This document shows positions 25,636 through 34,688 of a DNA stretch of 64,000 nt, piece by piece; within the stretch, counting starts at the first letter, position 1, and each line of letters starts with the position of its first letter. Source of the stretch: CALMKX01 sp036274895 (GTDB taxonomy: Bacteria; Acidobacteriota; Thermoanaerobaculia; Multivoradales; SZUA-115); contig DASUEU010000075.1 of assembly GCA_036274895.1 (NCBI GenBank), forward strand, positions 150,102 to 214,101. Reading direction: 5' to 3'. The position numbers and the translations under genes were made by a program. The notes beneath the pieces were generated by a model. That model was not told the DNA's origin. It worked only from the letters and a program-made list of their open reading frames with translations, and searched no databases.

Positions 25636-27483
25636 TCAGCGCACGTAGCCCAGCGCCTTGAGCTCTTGGATGGTCTTGGGGTCGAGCAGGATCTGGCCGC
25701 CGCGGTTGGCCTTCCGGGAAGCCACGATGGCGCGGGCGGCCTCGGCCAGGCGGCGGCCTTCCTCGTCGGCCTCGGCGATACGGTTGACGGTCTCGCCGGG
25801 ATCGGCCACTAGGTCGTAGAGCTCGTCGCCCTTCTTCTCGCGGTGGATCAGCTTCCATCGCCCCGTGCGCAGGGAGAGCCCGGGATAACCCTCCTCCTCG
25901 GCGATCTCGGTCACCGCCAGGGTGCAGGCGACCGGCCGCGCGCCCACGGCGGCGCTGCCGTCGATCAGGGGCAGGAGGCTGCAGCCATCCATGCTCGGCC
26001 GGACCTTGTAGCCGAGCGCGTCGAGGATCGTCGGCGCGACGTCGATCAGCCGCACCTGCTCCTCCACCACCGTCCCCGCCGCCCGGCCCCCCGGCAGCTT
26101 CACCAGCAGGGGCACCCGCACCAGCTCCTCGTAGGGCGCCGTGCTGTGGCCGATGAAGCCGTGCTCGCCGAAGCCATCGCCGTGGTCGGCGGTGAGCACG
26201 ATCAGGCTCTTCTCATAGAGCCCCGATGCCTTCAGGCGGGCGACGAGGCGGCCGATCTCCTCGTCGATGGCGCGGATCTGGCCGTCGTAGAGGGCGCGCA
26301 GCTCGGTGAGGTCCTCGGGAGCGATCGCGCGCTGCCCCTTGCGCACCTGATCCAGAAAGGCCCCCCACTCTGCGAGGTCGATGCCGGCGTAGACGTCGCG
26401 GCCGGTCGCCCACATCCGGTCGTAGGGGGGCTTCGGCCGGTAGGGGTCGTGGAGGTCGATGTAGTGGAGGTAGGCGAAGAAGGGATAGCGCCGGCCGGGC
26501 CCCGAGAAGAACGGCGAGGAGCGCCGGTGGATGCGCGCGATCGAGCCCTGCTGCTCGAAGAAGTCGACGAAGCCCTGGGCGAAGCCCATGGACTCGCGCA
26601 AGTGACTGTTCTGCACCCAGGCCGTGGTGAGATAGTCCTTCTCGCGCAGGATCTCGGCGAGGGTCAGCTCCTCCTCGGCCAGCAGATCCGAGGTGAAGAC
26701 CCCGGAGGCGTCCACGTGGCTGCCCCAGTAGAGGCCGTGGTGGTAGGGGTTGCGGGCGGTGAGCAACGACGCGATGCTGGTCTTGGTGAAGGTGCTCTGG
26801 GCGATGGCCTGACGGAAGAGCACGGCGTCGCGAGCGAAGGCGTCGATGGCCGGGCTGGCCGGCCGTAGGTTGCCGTAGACCCCCAGGCCATCGGCGCGCA
26901 GGGCGTCCACCAGCAGGATCAGTACCGGGGTCTGCGGGTCCGGCGCGGCGCCGGCGCGATACCAGGCCGGCAAGCCGAACCGCGCCAGCAGCAGGACCCC
27001 CGCCAGCGTGGCCACCACCGGCAGCAAGGAGGCGGGGCGCGCCTCGCCATCCTCCAGGCGGCGCCGGCGCCAGTGGCCGAAGACGAGGGCTGCGGCCAAC
27101 ACGGCGGCGACCAGCAGGCCGTTTCTCAACAGGGCGGAGGCCGTGAGCAGCTCGGCGGGCCGGAACCCCCAGGCGCGGTTGGCGTAGAGGCCGAGGATCA
27201 CCAGCACCGGCGCCGCGGCGAGGCCGGCGGCCAGCCATGGCCATCGCGACTCCCCCCGGCCCCGCAGCAGGCCGGCCACGAGGGGCTCGGCGAGCAGGAA
27301 GCTGAAACCGAAGAGGACGGCGAGCAGCCAGGCCATCAACACGGCATCGAGCACCCGGCCCACCACCAAGGTCGGGAATCCCGAGTCCAGGTAGTGCCAG
27401 CCCTGAACCAGGCCCACCAGGGCCCCGGCGAGGCCCGCGGCGGGCCAGAGGGCGCGAAGAACCGGCGCGATCCGCACGTTCAT
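25636..27483 (-). CDS. Membrane-anchored sulfatase-fold enzyme (alkaline phosphatase superfamily)
   Basis: The 615-residue protein has five or so N-terminal transmembrane segments (residues 10-170) and a large periplasmic domain. Metal-binding residues are seen in LILLVDALRADGLGVYG (Asp193, Asp198) and LTADHGDGFGEHGFIGHS. The position normally holding the formylglycine Cys/Ser of sulfatases (CxPxR) reads STFTKTSIASLLTARNP, so Thr233 is the probable nucleophile, as in phosphoethanolamine and related transferases. It may transfer or remove a phosphate-linked group on envelope glycans; calling it a sulfatase would go too far. It ends in ELKALGYVR. ATG 27483 overlaps the stop of the glycosyltransferase by one base, so they are co-translated. 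Confidence 0.87.
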   Translation of the reverse strand: MNVRIAPVLRALWPAAGLAGALVGLVQGWHYLDSGFPTLVVGRVLDAVLMAWLLAVLFGFSFLLAEPLVAGLLRGRGESRWPWLAAGLAAAPVLVILGLYANRAWGFRPAELLTASALLRNGLLVAAVLAAALVFGHWRRRRLEDGEARPASLLPVVATLAGVLLLARFGLPAWYRAGAAPDPQTPVLILLVDALRADGLGVYGNLRPASPAIDAFARDAVLFRQAIAQSTFTKTSIASLLTARNPYHHGLYWGSHVDASGVFTSDLLAEEELTLAEILREKDYLTTAWVQNSHLRESMGFAQGFVDFFEQQGSIARIHRRSSPFFSGPGRRYPFFAYLHYIDLHDPYRPKPPYDRMWATGRDVYAGIDLAEWGAFLDQVRKGQRAIAPEDLTELRALYDGQIRAIDEEIGRLVARLKASGLYEKSLIVLTADHGDGFGEHGFIGHSTAPYEELVRVPLLVKLPGGRAAGTVVEEQVRLIDVAPTILDALGYKVRPSMDGCSLLPLIDGSAAVGARPVACTLAVTEIAEEEGYPGLSLRTGRWKLIHREKKGDELYDLVADPGETVNRIAEADEEGRRLAEAARAIVASRKANRGGQILLDPKTIQELKALGYVR

Positions 27484-28727
27484 CACCGGCCTCCGCCGGC
27501 TGCGGCCTGGCGGTAGAGGCGGTCGTGCTCGGCCGCGATCGCCCCCCAGTTCAGCTCGTGACGCACCCGCCGCCGCCCCTCGGCGCCGAGGGTGGCGGCG
27601 CGAACGGGATCCGCCAGCAGCTCGGAGATCGCCGCCGCCAGCGCCTCGGGGCTCTTCTCCGGCACCAGCAAGCCGGTCTTGCCGGCCTGGACGGCCAACG
27701 GAATGCCCGAGACATCCGTCGCCACCACCGGCTTGCCCGCGGCCATGGCCTCCAGGACCACGATCGGCAGGCCGTCCACGTTGCCCCGGCGGTCGCGGAT
27801 CGAGGGCATGACGAACACGTCCCCGGCGGCGATCAGGGCGAGCACGTCGGGATGGGAGAGGCCGCCGGTGAAAAGGATGCGCTCGGCCACCGGCAGGGCC
27901 CGGGCCTGGGCCTCGAGAGTCGGCTGGAGGTCTCCCCCGCCGCCCAGCACCAGGCGGGCCCGCGGATGCTCGGCGAGAAAGCTCGCCGCGGCCTCGATCA
28001 GGTCCGGGAAGCCCTTCTTGTCCACCATCCGCCCCACCGCCACCACCAGGGGCTCGTCGGGCGCCGCCCCCAGACGCTGCCGCATGGACTCGGCGGCCGT
28101 GGCGGCATCGCCCAGGAGCTCCGGGTCGAGGTCGCTGCCGTTGGCCACCACCCGGATCTTTCTCTCGTCCTCGGGCCGGCCGAGGGTGGCCAGGCGGACG
28201 CCCAGCTCGGGACTGCAGGTGGTCACGTGGCTCGCCGCGGCCAGGGCCCCGCGGGCCATCCGCCCGAAGAGGGGGTTGGCCTCGGCCATGAAGACGTCCG
28301 AGCCGTGGAGGGTGATCGCCAGCGGCAGGCCGAAGCGCCGGGCCACCCGCGCGGCGATGAAGCCGTTGGGCAGGATCCAGTGGGCGTGCAACAGCTCGAT
28401 CCCCTCCCGCCGGACCAGGCGGGCGAGGGCCCGTTCGGCGAAGAGGTGGTAGAGCGGTGCCTCGAGATAGGCCCAGAGCTTGAGGCCGATGTCCCGCTTG
28501 AGCGTGCGGGAATAGCCGAGGAGATGGGCGCGGTCCGGCCAGACGTAGCGGAAGGAGCGCAGCTCGAGGGGGCTGCCGGGGTGGCCGCTCAGCTCCGGAT
28601 CGAAGGGCACCAACACCCACACCTGGTGTCCCTGGTCGGCCAGGCTCTCCGAGAGACGTTGGACGAAGGGCCCGTGGGTATCCCCCGGGAAGCGAGGGAA
28701 GCTGTGCGCGAGGACGGCGACCCGCAC
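27483..28727 (-). CDS. GT4-family glycosyltransferase
   Basis: The 414-residue protein has the GT-B fold of family 4 retaining glycosyltransferases. The N-terminal acceptor domain contains GDTHGPFVQRLSESLADQGH and LLHAHWILPNGFIAARVAR. The C-terminal donor domain contains VVAVGRMVDKKGFPDLIEA, RLVLGGGGDLQPTLEA and the E-x7-E motif region DGLPIVVLEAMAAGKPVVA. It lacks a signal peptide and acts on the cytoplasmic face, probably in synthesis of an exported polysaccharide or glycolipid. The start is GTG 28727, six bases after the SGNH hydrolase gene. It belongs to the four-gene minus operon that ends with the sulfatase-fold enzyme. Confidence 0.9.
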   Translation of the reverse strand: MRVAVLAHSFPRFPGDTHGPFVQRLSESLADQGHQVWVLVPFDPELSGHPGSPLELRSFRYVWPDRAHLLGYSRTLKRDIGLKLWAYLEAPLYHLFAERALARLVRREGIELLHAHWILPNGFIAARVARRFGLPLAITLHGSDVFMAEANPLFGRMARGALAAASHVTTCSPELGVRLATLGRPEDERKIRVVANGSDLDPELLGDAATAAESMRQRLGAAPDEPLVVAVGRMVDKKGFPDLIEAAASFLAEHPRARLVLGGGGDLQPTLEAQARALPVAERILFTGGLSHPDVLALIAAGDVFVMPSIRDRRGNVDGLPIVVLEAMAAGKPVVATDVSGIPLAVQAGKTGLLVPEKSPEALAAAISELLADPVRAATLGAEGRRRVRHELNWGAIAAEHDRLYRQAAAGGGR

Positions 28728-28733
28728 AGGTGC

Positions 28734-29885
28734 CTAGCGGCTGGTGCGGCCGAAGTTCGCCGCCAGCTGGGCTAGATCCTGGCCGTCGACCTCGCCGTTG
28801 CCCGTCAGATCCGCGGCCTCGTTGAAGCGTCGCTCGCCGGTGCGTGCGCCGAAAGCACGGGCGAAGGTCAGGAGGTCCTCGCCGTCCACCCGCCCGCTGC
28901 GATCGAGGTCGCCGGGAAAGAAGGTGGTGCCGAAGGTCAAGAACCAGGCGACGTCGCGGTTGACGGCATTGGGCGGGGTGGCGAGGTCTCGCGACTGGAG
29001 CGAGAGGGTCACCAGTCCGGAGAGGGCCGAGGCCGGCTGGTAGGTCAGAATGAGGTGACGCGAGTCCCCCTCGAACACGGCATCGACCTGCTGGCCGTTG
29101 ACCGAGAGGCGGGTGGCGGCGCGGTCGATACCGGCGCCGAACTCCCACAGATCGAGCTCGATCGGCGCGCCGCCGTTGACCCCACGTGAGCCCGAGGGGG
29201 GGTTGATCACCCCGGTCACCGGCGGCACGCTGTCGCGGCCGGTAATGACGTCGAAGAAGATCTGCGCCATCAGATCGTAGCCGGCGGCGTTGGGGTGGCC
29301 GACGCCATCTTGCGGATCGAGCCAGTAGAGAGTTCCGAAGAGGTTGGCCTGCGAGCCGAAGACTTCGAAGGGATCGGCCAGGTCGCGCAGGCGGTTGCCC
29401 GCGGCGTTGCGGATCAGCTCGCACTGCTCCTGGTTGAGCAGGTTCTCGCCGTCCACCCGGGCGTTGGGGATGCGCGGGATGAGGGTGGCCATGATCACCC
29501 TCATGCCCCGCGCCTCGGCGCGCTGCGCCATCAGGTTGAGGTTCGCCCGCGTGGTCTCGAGGCCGATGTCCTTGGTGATGTCGTTGGTGCCCTCCATCAG
29601 GAGCAAGACCTGGCCGCCTTCGCCGAGCACGCTATCGAGGCGCAGCAGCCCTTCCGGCGTGCGCTCCGCCCCCAGCCCGCGGTTGAGCACCACGGCGTCC
29701 TGGCCGGCCCCGACCAGCAGGGCCTGGAGGCGGGAGGGATATCCGGGGTCGGTGCGGGTGGAGTCATCGCCCACGCCGGCGGTGATCGAGTCGCCGAAGG
29801 CGAGATAACGGGTCTGGGCCGCGGCCGGGGTCGCCGCAAGGGCGAACAGGGTGACCAGCAGCAACGAGCCGACGAAGTGCTTCAA
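28734..29885 (-). CDS. Secreted SGNH/GDSL hydrolase with C-terminal dockerin-like repeats
   Basis: The 383-residue protein has a signal peptide (LLLVTLFALAATPAAA). An SGNH esterase domain follows, with block I YLAFGDSITAG, the GTND motif in LLMEGTNDIT, and the catalytic Asp/His region DGVGHPNAAGYDLM. A sheet-rich linker (residues 215-315) leads to two calcium-binding dockerin-type-I-like repeats at the end: DLDRSGRVDGEDLLTFARAF and DLTGNGEVDGQDLAQLAANF. It probably removes acyl groups from a glycan or lipid outside the cell. I prefer the TTG start at 29885 because GGAGGAGGGAG precedes it and it overlaps the previous stop (TTGA). A GTG five codons upstream is possible. Confidence 0.85.
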   Translation of the reverse strand: MKHFVGSLLLVTLFALAATPAAAQTRYLAFGDSITAGVGDDSTRTDPGYPSRLQALLVGAGQDAVVLNRGLGAERTPEGLLRLDSVLGEGGQVLLLMEGTNDITKDIGLETTRANLNLMAQRAEARGMRVIMATLIPRIPNARVDGENLLNQEQCELIRNAAGNRLRDLADPFEVFGSQANLFGTLYWLDPQDGVGHPNAAGYDLMAQIFFDVITGRDSVPPVTGVINPPSGSRGVNGGAPIELDLWEFGAGIDRAATRLSVNGQQVDAVFEGDSRHLILTYQPASALSGLVTLSLQSRDLATPPNAVNRDVAWFLTFGTTFFPGDLDRSGRVDGEDLLTFARAFGARTGERRFNEAADLTGNGEVDGQDLAQLAANFGRTSR

Positions 29886-30928
29886 GGCTCCCTCCTCCAC
29901 ACGAGGTCATGGCTGCGGCCCCCTCCCGGCCAGCGCAGGCGGACTGACTCTCCCACCAGCTCGGACAGGGGCCGGTCCTCGGCGTCGGTGATCAAGGCAG
30001 CGCGCTTGGTCACGCGGCCCCCGGCGTCGAGCTGGGCGACCGCCCAGCCGCGCAGAGCGGCGTCCAGGTAGACCAGGCGGGGGCCCTCGGGGCCGCCCTG
30101 AAACGACGGGTAGAGCGTACCGGGGCCGGCGATGCTCCGCGCCGGCGCCCAACCGCCGCGCTCGAAGCGGGCGAGCTGGAGCCGGTACTGCTCTCCTTCG
30201 AGGCGGCTCCAGGCGAGCAGGGCGCCGTTGCCGGCAGCCGCCAAGGAGGGCACGATGTCCGGCACGGAGTTGTCCGCGAAGGCGCGGCCGGAGGCGCTCC
30301 AGCCGGCGTCGGTGCGCCGCGCCCAGACGATCTCGTCGTCCTCGCCGTCGAAGGCGGCCCAGGCCAGCAGCCAGCTGCCGTCTGCCAGCACGGCGCCGGT
30401 CAAGGCCACCTGGCTCCCCGGACCGCGGCCGGAAACCAGCTCGACGGCCCCCCAGCCATCGCCCTTCCAGGGCGCCGCCTTGACCGCCAGGGCCCGGGCG
30501 TCGTCGCCCTCGAGCCAGGCCATGCCGGCCAGCCGGCCGTCGCGAGCGAGGAGCACCGCACCCCGTTGCACCAGACTGCCCGCCACCCCGGGTGCGGCCA
30601 GCCGCTCGCCGCCCCCGCCGTCTCCCCGCATCACGAAGAGGCGCCGGCCGTCCCCGGCAGGTCGCTCGGTGCCGGCCAGCAACCAGCCCTCGTCGAGAGC
30701 GGCCAGGCTGGTCACGTCCATACCCGCGGCCAGCTGGACGGACAGCAGGGTGCCGTCCGCCAAGGTCAGCTCCGCGCTGGCGCCGACCTCGGCCAGCAGA
30801 ACCTGGCCACGAGGGCCGGTGGCGCTCAGAGGGTCCTCGGCCAGGCTGGCGGCGCTGTGGCCGAGGCCCAGCGCCATGAGAAGCAGGAGGTGGGGAAAGC
30901 GAAAGGAAGGTACGTTCCCGCGCAACAT
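29882..30928 (-). CDS. Secreted hypothetical protein, probable beta-propeller
   Basis: The 348-residue protein has a signal peptide (PHLLLLMALGLGHSAASLA). The sheet-rich body has repeated W-containing strands such as GSWLLAWAAFDGEDDEIVWA, GNGALLAWSRLEGEQYRLQL and GWAVAQLDAGGRVTKRA. The spacing suggests a sialidase/BNR-like propeller of five or six blades, but no Asp-box consensus is obvious. I cannot name a family. It overlaps the SGNH hydrolase start and so opens the four-gene minus operon. It diverges from the nucleotidyltransferase across only 44 bases, which must hold both promoters. Confidence 0.75.
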   Translation of the reverse strand: MLRGNVPSFRFPHLLLLMALGLGHSAASLAEDPLSATGPRGQVLLAEVGASAELTLADGTLLSVQLAAGMDVTSLAALDEGWLLAGTERPAGDGRRLFVMRGDGGGGERLAAPGVAGSLVQRGAVLLARDGRLAGMAWLEGDDARALAVKAAPWKGDGWGAVELVSGRGPGSQVALTGAVLADGSWLLAWAAFDGEDDEIVWARRTDAGWSASGRAFADNSVPDIVPSLAAAGNGALLAWSRLEGEQYRLQLARFERGGWAPARSIAGPGTLYPSFQGGPEGPRLVYLDAALRGWAVAQLDAGGRVTKRAALITDAEDRPLSELVGESVRLRWPGGGRSHDLVWRREP

Positions 30929-30972
30929 GGGGCCAATCCTAGCCTCAAACCCGCTGCTGCTACCATCCGGGC

Positions 30973-31776
30973 GTGCCGCGTTCGCCCTTCGCCGCTTCCG
31001 CCGTCGCCGTCGTGCCCATGGCCGGCGAGGCCCGTCGCCTGGGGCCTCTGCCGGTGAGCAAAGAGCTGCTGCCGGTCGGGGTGGCGCCGGCCCAGGGGGG
31101 CATCGCCGGAGCGTCGCCGCGCCTGGAGCTGGCCTGTGAGGGGCTGCTCTCGGCCCTGGTCGCAGCCGGGGTCCGGCGTGCCCTGCTCGCGGTCACCCCG
31201 ACCAAGCTCGACATCCCACGCCAGCTCGCCTCCGGAGCCTCGCGGGGTCTGGCTCTGGCCTACCCGGTGGTCGAGGGCAGCCGCAGCATGCCCGAGACGG
31301 TTTGCCGCGCCCTCGCCTTCGCCGGGAACTCTCCCGTGGTGCTCGGCTTCGGAGACGTGCTCTTCGAGCCGCCGGCGGTCGTGGCGGCGATCCTCGAGCG
31401 GCTCGAGCGCGGCGAGGACGACGTCGTCCTCGCCTGCTTCCCCGCTCCCGAGCCGGCCACCACCGAAATGGTGGACCTCGCGCCGGATGGCCGGGTGCGC
31501 CGCTTCGAGCTGCGGCCGGCGGCGAGCGAGCTGCCGTTCAACTGGCTGCTGGCAGCCTGGCGCCCGAGCTTCTCGGCCTTCCTACCTGGCTGGCTCGCCG
31601 AACGGGCCGCCCACGGCCCCGAGCCCGGGCTCGGCGAGGCCCTCACGGCGGCCCTGGAAGCGGGGCTCTCGATCCGCGGCGTGCCCTTCCCCGGCGGGCG
31701 TTACCTCGATCTCGGCAGCCCCGAGCGCCTGGAGCTCGCCTGGCGCTTTCGGAGGGCAACCACGGCCCATCCCTGA
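30973..31776 (+). CDS. Sugar nucleotidyltransferase family protein
   Basis: The 267-residue protein has the N-terminal signature of sugar-1-phosphate nucleotidyltransferases in degenerate form: VVPMAGEARRLGPLPVSKEL followed by LPVG, where the family consensus is AAGxGTRLxPLTxxxPKxLLP. VVLGFGDVLFE corresponds to the metal-binding segment (usually GDxxF/Y), and GRYLDLGSPERLELAWRF is a typical end. It probably makes an NDP-sugar for the neighbouring glycosyltransferases, but the changes in the P-loop-like motif leave activity uncertain. It starts with GTG at 30973. Confidence 0.8.
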   Translation: MPRSPFAASAVAVVPMAGEARRLGPLPVSKELLPVGVAPAQGGIAGASPRLELACEGLLSALVAAGVRRALLAVTPTKLDIPRQLASGASRGLALAYPVVEGSRSMPETVCRALAFAGNSPVVLGFGDVLFEPPAVVAAILERLERGEDDVVLACFPAPEPATTEMVDLAPDGRVRRFELRPAASELPFNWLLAAWRPSFSAFLPGWLAERAAHGPEPGLGEALTAALEAGLSIRGVPFPGGRYLDLGSPERLELAWRFRRATTAHP

Positions 31777-31788
31777 GCCTCGCGGTGG

Positions 31789-31817
31789 TTGCCCCCGCCC
31801 CGGATATGTTGTATTGT
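31789..31817 (+). promoter_or_regulatory. Candidate sigma70-type promoter
   Basis: TTGCCC (31789-31794) and TATTGT (31812-31817) are 17 bases apart in the only AT-rich patch between the nucleotidyltransferase and the first of the tandem secreted genes. A leader of about 70 bases would precede ATG 31895, which has GGAGG eight bases upstream. Confidence 0.4.
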
Positions 31818-31894
31818 CCTAAAAGTCTAGGCAGTCAACCGCCTCACCCGAACAAGCAACGTTTTCGTTCCACCAGCACACGGAGGTTCTCTGC

Positions 31895-33274
31895 ATGCGC
31901 AATCTCAAGGCCAGAACGCTGGCAGCCGCCGCGATCCTCTTCGCGTCGACCCTGCCGGCCTGGGCGGGCTCGGTCTATATTCCGCTCGCCAAGGACGTGA
32001 CCATCAACGGCATCCGCTACAGGACCGAGGTTCTGGTCTCCAACAAGGGTGAGGTGGCACGCCGGTTCTCGACCTTCTTCATCCCCACCGAAGCCGACGG
32101 CACCTTCCGCCCCAATGGCTCCGGCGAGGACAACCAGATCACCGTCAACCCCCTCTCGACCCTGGTCCTGACCGGTGTCGTGCCGCCAGGAGTGGACGGC
32201 ATGCTGGAGATCACCGGCGCCCCGCAGATCACCGTCCACAGCCGCTTGATCCCGACCGTCAACGGTGTCGACCAGATCGGCACCTCGATCCCCACCGTCT
32301 CCTCCGACACCCTCATCCCCGCCGACACGCAGATCCAGCTGGTCAACCTCGAGCGCAGCTCCTCGCGCCAGAGCGACTTCGTGCTGGTGAACCTCGGCCA
32401 CGAGGCCGCGATCTGCAGCGTCTCGGTGTTCCGGGCCGACGGCACCCAGGTCGGTAACGCCGTGGAAGTGGCCATGGCGCCGCTCTCGCACCGGCTGTAC
32501 AACGACGTATTGAACCTGCTCGGGTTGGTCGGCATCTCCGCCGTCCGCTTCCAGATCGCCTGCGACCACGACTTCTACGCCTCCGCCCTCAACTTCGACA
32601 CCACCTCGGGCGAGGCCACGCTCATCACCCCGGCCGAGGATCTCGACAGCACCCTGGTGATCCCTGGAGACGACGGCCCGCCGCCGCCCCCGCCGGGCGA
32701 CTGCGACGCCACCGCGACCTTCTGCTTCCAGAAGGCCGGCGTCTTCTACTCTCCCAACCGTGGCGAGACCGTGCGTCGCGAGAGCTTCGCCATCCCGCCC
32801 GGGTCCTACGCCAAGACCCGCATGAGAGTGAAGGTCTTCCACGGTGGCTGGCTCAGCCCGCCGTCGGGCCTGCACAGCCTGTTCTGGTACGCCCTGGGTG
32901 GCCGCCACTTCCGGTTGATCGGCTTCGCCGGCGCCTTGGGCCCTGGCAAGGACCAGGTTCTCTTCCGTCACGGCATGAACCTCGAGGCGGGCGTCAAGCC
33001 GAAGTTCACGCCGTCCTTCGCCTGGGTGCCGGGCTTGACCTACACCATGGACTACTTGTGGGATCCCTCGACCCGCACCGTCGACTTCAAGATCCTCGAC
33101 AGCGCCGGCAACGTGCTCGAGCAGATCACCGATCGGGCCAACGTGAACCGGATGAACGTCGAGGCAGGGGAGGATCTCACTCTCGACTTCAGCACCCAGC
33201 AGGGTCAGAACTCCAACGAGCCACCGACCTTCGGCTGGAACTACTCTGACCTGATCGTGGAAGTCTGGCAGTAG
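31895..33274 (+). CDS. Secreted two-domain protein, tandem paralogue 1, unknown family
   Basis: The 459-residue protein has a signal peptide (ARTLAAAAILFASTLPAWA). The first domain, residues 25-255, opens SVYIPLAKDVTINGIRYRTE and contains VSNKGEVARRFSTFFIPTEA and NLERSSSRQSDFVLVNLG; it looks like one or two immunoglobulin-like beta-sandwiches. A Pro-rich linker (GDDGPPPPPPGDC) joins it to a domain of about 190 residues (RRESFAIPPGSYAKTRMRVK, HGGWLSPPSGLHSLFWYALG, TYTMDYLWDPSTRTVDFKIL) that resembles a lectin- or laminin-G-like jelly roll. The next gene encodes the same architecture at clearly diverged identity. I do not recognise the family. It is probably extracellular. Confidence 0.85.
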   Translation: MRNLKARTLAAAAILFASTLPAWAGSVYIPLAKDVTINGIRYRTEVLVSNKGEVARRFSTFFIPTEADGTFRPNGSGEDNQITVNPLSTLVLTGVVPPGVDGMLEITGAPQITVHSRLIPTVNGVDQIGTSIPTVSSDTLIPADTQIQLVNLERSSSRQSDFVLVNLGHEAAICSVSVFRADGTQVGNAVEVAMAPLSHRLYNDVLNLLGLVGISAVRFQIACDHDFYASALNFDTTSGEATLITPAEDLDSTLVIPGDDGPPPPPPGDCDATATFCFQKAGVFYSPNRGETVRRESFAIPPGSYAKTRMRVKVFHGGWLSPPSGLHSLFWYALGGRHFRLIGFAGALGPGKDQVLFRHGMNLEAGVKPKFTPSFAWVPGLTYTMDYLWDPSTRTVDFKILDSAGNVLEQITDRANVNRMNVEAGEDLTLDFSTQQGQNSNEPPTFGWNYSDLIVEVWQ

Positions 33275-33284
33275 GAGGGATTTG

Positions 33285-34661
33285 ATGAAATCTGTGGTAA
33301 CTCGCGCTTTCGCGGCGTCGGTCCTCGCCTTGGCCGCAGCGACCGCCGCCCATGCCGGTGCGGTCTACGTGCCCCTGGCCAAGGACGTCGTCGTCAACGG
33401 GATCCGCTACCAGACCCAGGTCTGGGTGTCGAACAAGAGCGAGACCGCTCAGACCTTCTCCACCTTCTTCATTCCCACCGAGACCGACGGCACGGCTCGG
33501 ACCGGTGCGCCGAATCGGACCTCCTTCGCCATCGGAGCCCGTTCGACGCTGCAGCTGACCGGCGTGGCGCCGGCGAATGAGAACGGCATGCTGGAGATCG
33601 ACGGTGCGACGCAAATCTCCGTGCAACCAAAGGTGGTAGCGATCGTCAACGGCACCGAGAAGCTGGGCGCCGCGGTCCCGGTCGTCTCGTCGGACAGCCT
33701 TTTTGTCGCCAACAGTACGCTCAACGTGCTGAACCTCGAGCGCACCGCCGTTCGCCAGTCAGATTTCGTGCTGGTGAACCTCGTCCAGCAAGAGGCCGTC
33801 TGCAAGGTCGCGGCGTTCCGCGTCGACGGCAGCGCGATCGGCCCGGCCGGGGTGGTCAATCTCCCAGCCCTCTCCCATCGCCAGTTCACCGACGTCCTGG
33901 GCGCCCTGGGCGAGACCAGCCTGGCGGCGGCGCGGATCTCGGTTTCCTGCGACAAGAGCTTCTATGCCTATGCCTTGACCTTCGACACCCAGCTCGGCGA
34001 GGCCACCGTCCAGATGCCCGCCTTCGGGCTCGACAGCACCCTGCGCAAGCCCGGGGACGGAACGCCGCCGCCGGCGGGCTGCTCGGCCGCCGCGTTCCAG
34101 TGCTTCACGGTTCCGGGCACGTTCTTCCGGCAAGTGCCGCCGGCGGTGATTCACATCCGGGAGTTCGATACCACTCCGGGTAGCTACTCCAAGGTGCATT
34201 TCCGTGTCGAGGTCAAGCACGGCGGCTGGGGCAACGGCCTCACGTCTGGGCCTGGCGGCCTGTTCAGCCTGTTCTGGCTGGTGGTCGATCGCAACTTCAA
34301 CCTGGTTGGTTTCTCGGTCTTCCGCAAGCCGCCGTTGAACGACGTGATGTTCCGCCACGGCATCGGCATCCCCGCGGGTAGCAAACCGAAGGACTTCTTC
34401 GCGGTCGAGGGGATCCCTGGTACCACCTACATCATCGACTACACCTACAACCCCGCTCAGCGTACCCTCAACTACAAGCTGCTCGACCAGGCCGGCAACG
34501 TCTTGATCGATCACAACGCCGTGCCGAACGTCAACTCCCTGAGCGTCCCCGAGGGATCGAAGCTGCGCGCTGATTTCGGCTTCAACGAGGGCCGCAACGA
34601 GAACGAGGACCCCGGTTACGACTGGGAGTACTCGAACCTGCTGCTCGAGACCTTCCGGTAG
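33285..34661 (+). CDS. Secreted two-domain protein, tandem paralogue 2, unknown family
   Basis: The 458-residue protein is colinear with its upstream neighbour. It has a signal peptide (FAASVLALAAATAAHA), then AVYVPLAKDVVVNGIRYQTQ, SNKSETAQTFSTFFIPTETD and NLERTAVRQSDFVLVNLV, a shorter Pro linker (KPGDGTPPPAGC), and a lectin-like end (HGGWGNGLTSGPGGLFSLFW, TYIIDYTYNPAQRTLNYKLL). Both proteins keep one Cys pair around the linker. AGGAGG precedes ATG 33285, only 10 bases after the first gene, so the two are co-transcribed. A strong terminator follows. The pair arose by tandem duplication; possibly they bind different ligands. Confidence 0.85.
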   Translation: MKSVVTRAFAASVLALAAATAAHAGAVYVPLAKDVVVNGIRYQTQVWVSNKSETAQTFSTFFIPTETDGTARTGAPNRTSFAIGARSTLQLTGVAPANENGMLEIDGATQISVQPKVVAIVNGTEKLGAAVPVVSSDSLFVANSTLNVLNLERTAVRQSDFVLVNLVQQEAVCKVAAFRVDGSAIGPAGVVNLPALSHRQFTDVLGALGETSLAAARISVSCDKSFYAYALTFDTQLGEATVQMPAFGLDSTLRKPGDGTPPPAGCSAAAFQCFTVPGTFFRQVPPAVIHIREFDTTPGSYSKVHFRVEVKHGGWGNGLTSGPGGLFSLFWLVVDRNFNLVGFSVFRKPPLNDVMFRHGIGIPAGSKPKDFFAVEGIPGTTYIIDYTYNPAQRTLNYKLLDQAGNVLIDHNAVPNVNSLSVPEGSKLRADFGFNEGRNENEDPGYDWEYSNLLLETFR

Positions 34662-34688
34662 TCGAGATCTCGCTCACGTGGCAGGAAG

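Noticed and set aside
27484..29424. In-frame N-terminal extension of the sulfatase-like protein
   Set aside because: This stretch lies opposite in frame to the real glycosyltransferase and SGNH genes; the true start ATG 27483 overlaps the glycosyltransferase stop.
28734..29885. Evidence for a cellulosome because of dockerin-like repeats
   Set aside because: No cohesin or scaffoldin is visible; dockerin-like calcium repeats are common at the ends of exported proteins in such genomes without cellulosomes.
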